Below, piece by piece: positions 56,242 to 64,000 of a DNA stretch of 64,000 nucleotides. Positions within the stretch are counted from its first letter, which is position 1. Each line of letters starts with the position of its first letter. The translations under genes and the position numbers were made by a program. Below the pieces are notes generated by a model that worked only from the letters and a program-made list of their open reading frames with translations, was not told where the DNA came from and searched no databases. Source of the stretch: Todiramphus chloris collaris (Eukaryota; Chordata; Aves; Coraciiformes; Alcedinidae); NCBI GenBank assembly GCA_025345505.1, contig JANVCC010000270.1, positions 8,900,814-8,964,813 on the forward strand, in the 5' to 3' direction.

Positions 56242-56812
56242 TGTTAGGGTTTAGCACAGCAGGCAGCTCAAAATGACAAAGCTGTTCGTTCACTCCACCC
56301 TTCCCTTGTGGGATGGGGAGAGAACTGAGGGAAAAAAAGAAACAAACCAATGAAAACAGCAAAACTCAAGAACTGAGATAAAGACAGTTTAATAGGACAG
56401 AAAAGGGAGGGGAGATAACAACAATTATAAAACAATAAAAACCCAAGTGATGCACAGTGCAATTGCGAACCATCTGCTGACCAGTGCCCAGCCAGCCCCT
56501 GAGCAGCAGTTCCACCCCCTGGGCAACTCCCCCAGTTTCTTTTCTGGCATGATGTCACATTCTATGGCCAGACTGGCTCAGCTGTTCTGGCTGTGTCTCC
56601 TCCCAACTTCTTGTCCACCCCCAGCCTCCTTGCTGTCAGGGGAGTATGAAAACCAGAGAAGTCCTTAACTTAGTGTAAGCACAGCTCAGCAACAACTAAA
56701 CCATCCATGAGAACAATGTGCTACCAACGTTGTTCTTGTCCTGAATCCAAACCCCAGCACTATACCAGCTGCTAGGGACAAAATCAGCTCTAACCCAGCC
56801 AAAACTGAGACA
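56242..56812 (-). mobile_element. ERVL-type solo LTR
   Basis: 571 bp with TG...CA ends on the minus strand (TGTCTCAGTTTTGGC at the 5' end, CTAAACCCTAACA at the 3' end) and a perfect 5-bp target duplication GTGCA at 56237-56241 and 56813-56817, as expected for ERVL insertion. Internal blocks match a bird ERVL LTR family as I remember it: TAGTTGTTGCTGAG, AAACTGGGGGAGT, and the R region poly(A) signal ATTAAA followed by CTGTCTTTATCTCA. No gag, pol or env sequence adjoins, so this is the product of LTR-LTR recombination. Confidence 0.88.
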
Positions 56813-56817
56813 GTGCA
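56813..56817 (+). repeat. Target-site duplication of the solo LTR, right copy
   Basis: GTGCA, identical to 56237-56241. Confidence 0.85.
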
Positions 56818-59725
56818 GTGAGTGAGATCCACTCGGGAGGGAAATAAATTTTGGCACATAAACATTAGAAACAGAAGCTCATTAAAAATTACAAGCACAG
56901 TGATAAAAAGAACAAATATTTATTTGACACACAATTTCTTCTTTGGTGGACGTGTCCAATTTCTATGACCTGAAGTTTTGGTTCTTCAGATATCCCACCC
57001 TGTGAAAGTCAGATCAGAAGTCAGAAGTAGGAAAGATAACTCCTACTGATAGAAGACAGTTTATTTCTGTGCAGAATCTGGAAAGACTTCTGGGAAGACT
57101 CCGAACCTTACCATGAATGAAGATCAAATGGGGTTATGCAAATCCCCTTAGATCACTGGAGTCTTGGAGGCTTTTCTAGGAATGCTTTCCTGCATGATTG
57201 TTCTAGTTTAAAATTCTTCCCTACTCATTTGTCTGTTGCTATGAAAGTTCCTGGTCTCAAATATTTAGTATTTTTTTTACACCTGATTTTTAAGTGCCTG
57301 ACTCGATAGGGATCTTATGCTTTCTATGACACAACTTCATACTATGGTATAAGCAATAATTTCCTGATGCATATTTTAATCATTTTAACCTTCTGGAATC
57401 AGGTCTTGAGTGATAGGAACAATCTTCCTTTCTTTCCAGTGCTGCAAATACACAAATAATATAAAGTCTCCCTGTAACTACTGAAGAGATATATACTTCA
57501 AATCTTTTAGTGTATCTATTGCAGAAATAACCTCCTTTCCCTTTCCCACAGTTCCTTTTAGTAATAGAATACGCAGAAATAAATTGTTTATTTAAGATGA
57601 AAATGTTTGGAGACACAGTGAGATGAATTGACCCTCTGGTATTCAGGCCTTTGGCTGCTAAACTTCTGCTTTATTCAGTGTCACTATCTCCTTGAAGGTT
57701 ACTGCTTCCTGGGATTCTCCAGCCCATTGAACATTGCTGTGCTGCTTTTCTGCTGGCTGATCTCTGTCTCCCCATAGCACATATAGGATATGTGGGTGTT
57801 TTAAGAAATTATTTCATCACTTCTTTGTTCAAATGACAATTATCCAGGTGTCTAGCTGTACATAAAAGTGTATCTGTCTTATTCTATCACAGAATATCTG
57901 GTATTGTTTGTGGTGCCCATACTTGACTTTTAACTACACCTGATAATGTATCTTTATTTACATTGACTATCCTGGCTGCTTTTTCCATGTTGCTTTTACA
58001 TCTTCAACAACAAATGAAGTTAGTGAATAGAAAGCACTCAGAGCATAGTCCTGAACATGCTGGTATCTAGATTGTGGACAGAACTAAAGTGCTACCATCT
58101 AAATGCTAACCCCCCTGAAGCTGAATGATGGAGGCTCTAGCCTCTTGCAGAATTCATATTTATTCCAGGCTGCTTAGGCAATTAGCAGTGTTTTTTCAGA
58201 TCTTGACATTCAAATCAGTGCATCCTTTTAAAAAAAGAAGTAAAAACCCCCATGTTGTTCTGCAGCTTGCACTGTGTTTATGTGCTCTAAAAGAAGCTTT
58301 ACAAATTTCTCTTTGGCATCTGGGTTTTATTATTAGACAAGCTGAACAGCGCTTTCTTGCCTGAAGTAACATGCTCAGCAATAGTTTACATAATGTAAAT
58401 ATTTGTCTCTTTCCTTGGCTCTCTGTACACAGAATGGCTGTCATTAGACTGTTGACATAAACTTTGTACTCATGACCTGCTGAGTTTGATGGAGGAATCC
58501 TGAATTATTGACATCCGTTGGCTGGACCGCACTTCACGACGAACGAGCATAATGAATGCAAACAAATATGGATTTACATTTAAAGACTACTTTCTATCAA
58601 GTGATTACTGTACGTGCTTTGAGTAATAAATGTGTCCCATCACCCTGACTTATGTGGAGATAGGGATGCTCAGTTTAATTTTCCTAAGACAGAACACAAT
58701 TGCTGGTCTGTTTGGAGGGCAGCGTTTTGCTCAGATAACTTAGACAATGCTATATCCTCTTGTACCAGACTGAGCATTTGGACAGCATCAAACTGCACTT
58801 GAGGCTAAATTGAACAAGCCACTGTGTATCTTTCAGGGGCATCTTCAGGCTGTTACCAGCTGTTGAACATATTTTTATTGTAGAGCTGAGCCTAATTTCA
58901 TAGTTGATAAAGTGCCTTTCCATGCAAAACATAGCCAATTTACTATAGAAAATCAGTTGGGTTCAGTTGATGTCATCTGCATGAGTAGCTGAAGAGATTG
59001 ATAACATCAGTAGAACAAGCCTGATTGAGTAAATTTGTTCCATTTTATCACTTTTCCCCTTGGATTCATTTTCTGTGTAATTCTCTCAACATGTTAATCC
59101 CCTTAGACAATAAACTACATGTTTTCTAAGCTATTCTACCAAGCAACAGAAGATTTTTTTTTTTTAGGGCATTTTTTGAGGTGTTAGAAAGGGAAAGCAG
59201 CTGTGGTGCATGTAGCATTACACTGGCTGTCTGCATTTCCTCTCTGAAGTCATCCTGGTCACGTTGGACTCCTGCAGTAAGCAGTTGTTTCCATGATTCA
59301 AGTAGAACTTAGAATCTCAATTGTGTTTGCATTTGCCACTAAATGATGTTTGAAGGGCCTGCTCTGCTGAGAAAAGCCACACTGAAAGACTTCCTTCCCC
59401 TTTGTTTGTCTGTAGACACTGCAACACAAGGGATTTCTTGAAGTCCTGATGGTCTCCTGGGTGTTTAATGCATATACTTCTGTCTGGACACTGCCAAGCC
59501 TCCTCACAGCCTTGTACTATTGCTCTCTTACTCCATTTGTGTCCTAGGCAGCAGCTGCCATGTAAAAAATGCTTGTTCCAGGCATTTCAGGTACTCATGG
59601 TAGTACCTGTTAATGAGCAGCAATTTAATTAAAATGTTTCAACTGGGATGTATTTCTTACATGTTCTGGACAATGCCTGACCCTGATGATCTAGTGACAG
59701 GTACTGAACTACTGCTTCTTGCTAC
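56818..59725. other. Intergenic, nothing recognised
   Basis: AT-rich. No exon or interspersed repeat recognised. Confidence 0.5.
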
Positions 59726-59727
59726 AG

Positions 59728-60083
59728 AATCATCGAATCACAGAATGCCCTGGGTTGGAAGGGACCTTTAAAGGTCAGCTAGTCCAACCCCCCTGCAGTA
59801 AGCAGGGATGTCCTTACCTAGACCAGGCTGCTCAGAGCCTCAGCAAGCCCAGCCTTGAATGTCTGCAGGGATGGGGCCTCCACCAGCTCTGAGCAACCTG
59901 TTCCAGTGTTCCACCACCCTCAGAGTAAAGAACTTCTTCCTAACATCCAGTCTAAATCTGCCACTCTCTGGTTTAAAACCATTGCCCCTCGTCCTGTTGC
60001 CACATGCCCTTGGAGACAGCCCCTCCCCAGCTTTCCTGTAGCCCCCTGCAGCTACTGGGAGGCTGCTGTAACGTGTCTCCAGT
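59728..60083 (-). mobile_element. CR1 LINE, 5'-truncated 3' end
   Basis: Begins ACAGAATCATCGAATCACAG, then CCCTGGGTTGGAAGGGACCT, GGATGGGGCCTCCACCAGCT and GTAAAGAACTTCTTCCTAAC, ending near GGCTGCTGTAACGTGTCTCC. It is a different CR1 subfamily from those at 1.5 and 12.2 kb (the 5' blocks differ). Confidence 0.94.
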
Positions 60084-61774
60084 GAATGGATGACTGGAGA
60101 GAATGGGAAATCCTGCTTTTAGTGGCTAGGGGTTGTTAGCAGAATACAGGGAATACTGTGTGCAAAAGAATAGTCTGGATGTGTTTGGTTCAAGCAGGTG
60201 AACACAAATACAGACTCCAGCTGCAAGCTCTCAGTCCAGTTCATGAGCAGTGGAAGATTTGATTGCACAATTGATGTTCAGGATATTCAAAGGATTACAA
60301 AGAACTTAATTCTTATTCTAACATTAATTTCCAAATCAAACATAAGTTTTTGGAGCTTATCCCTTTGGCTGTGATTTCTTCCTTTTTCCTTTGGTATGTG
60401 GGTTGGTTTGTTATTTCTTGTAGCCGTATCTCCCATTTGACCAAATTCGTGCAGTAGCTTTGCCAATTTACACAGTGTGCCTTGGCTAGAGAAACACGGG
60501 AGTGTGCACTTTGGTGAAATCTAATAACTTTATTTCAGAGGTCATTAATCTTATCTTAATCTTATTAATCTTTCAGAGAGGATGTCTATTTACCACCACT
60601 ATTTCTAGGTCACCAAACAATCTTTTCCCACGTGGGCAACCCATGCAATTACAGCAGGTTTTAAAACCAACAAAATTAGCTGGCAATTTAGAACGTGGTG
60701 AATTCTATCCGTGTAATTGTCCCATCTCTAGTAGCTCCTGTTTCCAAACATGGGAAGTCACAGACACTGCAGAGAGCAGAGTGCAGGTAGAATTCTCTCA
60801 AAGAACTGGTACAATCAGCCAACCCTAATTTGAATGTATTTGCATATAAGAACTGCAAAACAACAGGTGTGTTTTTCAGGATATCTTCTGTTGAGAAAGC
60901 AGCAGATAGGGATGAATGTTCCCTGCCAAACAAGTGCAGTATTTTAAAATAATGTTTTACAGCCCAATCTGAGAGGAACCGAGGTACGAACCAAGTTTTT
61001 CTGAGAGGTTCTGAGAGGAACTAGGGTTTTCTGGAAGCACTGAAGCATGTTTCAAGCAAGACATTGAATTGATGGGGGCCTGAAGCAGGTAACAGTGGTG
61101 AGATTTCAATTTGAATTGCACTGTTATTCATGGTCTTCTGCTTCAAGAATTACAGGAATGGGCTTTGGCCAGTTCACGCTACACTGGAGAAACTCCAGGG
61201 TCTTCTGACTCTGGGTCTACCTCCACTGCTGCCACCGAATCCACTTTTTGCTATGATCAGCTCCTGCCATAGTAACTTAGAACTGCTCAGGCAGCTTTAA
61301 CTTCCAGTTCTATTTGTGTCCTATCTTTGTGAGGTTTCATACATTGTCAGGCTGCCTGACTCCACTTCTTTGGAAAGCCGAATATAGCGTTTGCATTTCT
61401 CTCTACTTTTTTTGGTGGTCAGGACACATACAGCATGCACATTGCTCATTGCACTTTATATCCTCTTCCATTCTTACAAGTGATACACATTACCTAACTC
61501 AAGGACAACAGAATCCACCTAGAAATAATTGTAATTCCATGCTGCTTGCTAAAGAGTTAGTTGATGAGTCTTGAGAGAAAAGAATATTGCTCCAAGACAT
61601 GCTTCAAAGTTTCCTGTAAGCACTAGCTGTGTTCCTTGGATATTTTGAATAACCCATAGCTGGGTTTTACTGCAAAACAGCTTCAGAACGTAAAGCGGTG
61701 TGACATCCAAACTCTGATTCATCTCTGGTGATATTTCATATGACTAAACTCAAGCAGTAAAATGAAGTATACAA
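60084..61774. other. Intergenic, nothing recognised
   Basis: No gene. The 108-codon frame at 60502-60828 has no recognised motif. A short duplicated CTGAGAGG word near 60970-61015. Confidence 0.5.
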
Positions 61775-62960
61775 GAGGTGGAAACAGGCTCAGGTGGCAT
61801 AGCAGAAATAGAGAGACACTGCAGATACAGTAATGAGGTCAGAAAAGCTAAAGTCCATGTGAAATTAAATCTAGTAAGGGATGTGAAGAGCAACAAGCAA
61901 GGTTTCTACAGGTATATCAGCAGCAAATAGAAGACCAGAGACAATGGGGACGCACTGCTGAATGGTCTGGGAACATGGTGATATGGGCATGGAAGCAGCC
62001 AAGGTGCTCAATGCCTTCTTTGCCTCACTTCTTACTGGTAGGATTTCCCTTCAGGGAACAGCCCCTGGGCCCACTCGGAAGGTTTGAAGTAATGAAGATT
62101 TACCCTCCACTGAGGAGGACTGAGTGAGAGAACACTGAAACCAGTTGGACATATGCAAGTCCACAGGACCTGATGGGACGCATCCATGAGGGCTTATCAG
62201 GCTAGCTGATGTCATTGGGATAGGACTCCTGATTATCTTTGAAAGATCGTGGTGATCAGGAGAAGTTCCTGAGGAAAGGAAGGAAGCCAATGTCACTCCT
62301 AATATCAAGAAGGGTAAGGAGCAGGATCTGGGGAGCTGCAGGCTGATCAGCTCACCTCAGTCCCTAGGAAGGTGTGGTAGCACATAATCATGAACTCCAT
62401 TTCCAGACACAGTAAGAACAAGGAGATCTCGAACTACATGTGCTTGAAGGGGCATAATCAGTGGTATGAAGTCCAACTGGATGTCAGCTACTACAACCCT
62501 CAGCCAGTTTGCAGACCACACGAAACTGGGAGGAGTAGTTGATACATGGAATGGCTGTGCTGCCATTCAGGAAGACCTTGGCAGGCTGGAAAAATGTACT
62601 GACAGAAGTGTCTTGACATTTGACAAAGGAAAATAACAACTCCTGCACCTGGTGAGCATTAACCCAGTACAAGCTGGGGCAGACTGACTGGAAAACAGCC
62701 TTGCTGAAAAGAACATGGAGAATTTTGTGGACGAGGTAATCATGAGCCAGCAATGTACCCTCTGGCAGAGAAGGCCAAGAGCACCCTGGTCTGCGTTTGG
62801 AAAAGTGTAGGCAGCAGGATGAGGGAAGTGATCCTTCCTTTCCTCTCCAGTGGTGAGGCCACATCTGGAGTACTGTGTCCAGCTCTGGGCTTCCCAGTTT
62901 ATGAGAGACATGGCAGGATTGGATAAATGCAGTGAAGGGCAACTGGAATAATTAAAGGAT
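61775..62960 (+). mobile_element. CR1 LINE, diverged ORF2 (linker to RT end)
   Basis: About 1.2 kb of CR1 body with many stops and frameshifts. Recognisable blocks: a GGTTTCTACAGGTATATCAG segment (61900-61919), a GTGCTCAATGCCTTCTTTGC (62006-62025), a GAAGTTCCTGAGGAAAGGAAGG-type block, and CTGTGCTGCCATTCAGGAAG then ACCTTGGCAGGCTGGAAAAA (62556-62595). The RT core between these is mostly deleted or unrecognisable. Confidence 0.85.
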
Positions 62961-62964
62961 TGGA

Positions 62965-63560
62965 GTGTCTGCTTTACAGCACCAGTCTGCTGAATCCGTT
63001 CTAATTTATCAATGTCTTTCTTCTACTGGGGTCCCAAAACCAGATGCAGGAATTTGCATGTCTAATGAGTGTCAAGGGGAATAGTCTTTTCCCTCCTGCT
63101 CCTGGCTGTGGTCCTGTCACTACAGCCAGCAAAGCTGTTGGTAGCCTCTGCTGCTTGGGCATGTTGCTGGCTCCTGCTGAGCGTGCTCCCCTCCAGAACC
63201 CCATGTCCTTTTCCCCAGAACTGTTGCTCAGCCTGTATTCTTGCAAAGACTGCTCCCTTGACTGGTGGAGGTTTTTACAGTTGTCCTTGTTGAATTTTAC
63301 AAGCTTCCTGTTGTCCCATTCCTTCAGCCTTTCTAGGTATCTCCAGATGGCAGCCCTGACCCTCAGCACAATGATTTGCCCCTTGCCCTTTCCCCCTATT
63401 TGATGACACCTGCAAATTTCATGAGAGGCCATTGCAACGTCTCCTGGAGTCACTGATAAAGATGTTAGATCTCAGAGACACCTGTGGTCTACTTCTTACT
63501 TCAAGGTAGAGCATGACCCATTAACCACTACTCTCTGAGCCCAGGCATCCAACCAGTTAT
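62965..63560 (-). mobile_element. CR1 LINE fragment, inverted to its left neighbour
   Basis: Reverse-complement CR1 3' region upstream of the terminal part: ACTGGGGTCCCAAAACCAGA, TTGCCCCTTGCCCTTTCCCC (63377-63396), GATGACACCTGCAAATTTCATG-type block and the GTCACTGATAAAGATGTT segment. Together with 61775-62960 it forms an inverted arrangement. Confidence 0.7.
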
Positions 63561-63954
63561 TCACCCATGTACCTGCCTGTCCATTCAGTTACTTTTCCTA
63601 ACCTGGACAGAAGACTATTGTAACAATGCTTGCAGAAGAGCCAGAGTGGCTGGGTGGTCTGAGGCATTCTGGGATTAATGGGTTAATTGTCTGGTTAATT
63701 GTCAAGTTATTCATTGAAATAATTGTTGCCAAGACTGGCTCTTCTGTGCCATTCAGAACAAAAGGCCAAGATAGTCTTCTGCATTTCTGTGTACATATCA
63801 TTTCAGGGTCATGAAATTTAATGTTACAGTACATGGTAGGGTGAAACCTGATGTTCAGCTGCATTACCCTCTTGCAAACACAGGCTTCTACAACCTGCAA
63901 CTAGCCACTACATGCATAACAAGATAGACTTTATTTTCAGAGCTTTGTTTTCCT

Positions 63955-64000
63955 CCCTTTCCCTTTCCCTTTCCCTTTCCCTTTCCCTTTCCCTTTCCCT
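63955..64000 (+). repeat. (CCCTTT)n microsatellite, runs off the right edge
   Basis: About seven and a half perfect CCCTTT units. The other strand is GGGAAA repeated. It is not the vertebrate telomere repeat (TTAGGG). Confidence 0.95.

Noticed and set aside
63955..64000. Telomeric repeat
   Set aside because: The unit is CCCTTT, not CCCTAA, so it is an ordinary microsatellite.
1..64000. CRISPR arrays, bacterial operons, tRNA or rRNA genes
   Set aside because: The DNA is vertebrate. I saw no CRISPR-type repeat-spacer pattern and no recognisable tRNA or rRNA sequence.

Overview
This is vertebrate, almost certainly avian, nuclear DNA. The reasons are GT-AG split genes with long AT-rich introns, many CR1 LINE fragments (the dominant bird retrotransposon) and one ERVL-type solo LTR of a kind known from birds. 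A bird, perhaps of Neoaves, is my inference; I cannot name the species. One 10-N assembly gap lies at 31214-31223.

Left part (1 to about 34.3 kb): two head-to-head genes. BRD9, a bromodomain subunit of the ncBAF (GBAF) SWI/SNF chromatin remodeller, runs on the minus strand from its start codon at 20237 to beyond the left edge. Twelve coding exons (490 codons) are present; the last exons are outside the window. TRIP13 (the PCH2 AAA+ ATPase that remodels HORMA proteins such as MAD2, and meiotic HORMADs) runs on the plus strand, complete in 13 coding exons (20718-34154, 432 codons), with a poly(A) signal at 34292. The two start codons are 480 bp apart inside a CpG island that looks like a shared bidirectional promoter. 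The same BRD9/TRIP13 pairing is known in mammals. I joined all exons by splice site and phase; every junction keeps frame and the lengths sum exactly.

Right part (34.3 to 64 kb): intergenic. I found no exon of a conserved gene. In mammals NKD2 follows TRIP13 at a distance, so it may lie beyond the right edge. The stretch holds CR1 fragments in both orientations, including two inverted clusters (48.1-50.3 kb and 61.8-63.6 kb), a 571-bp ERVL-like solo LTR with a perfect 5-bp target duplication (56242-56812), one probable ancient CR1 tail, and a (CCCTTT)n array running off the right edge.

I see no novel multi-gene system. The points most worth a second look are the shared promoter, an in-frame alternative acceptor in BRD9 exon 7, a decoy splice acceptor in TRIP13 intron 1, the collapsed 21-bp minisatellite at the assembly gap, the intact solo LTR, and an unexplained coding-like stretch antisense to BRD9 at about 4.93-5.17 kb.
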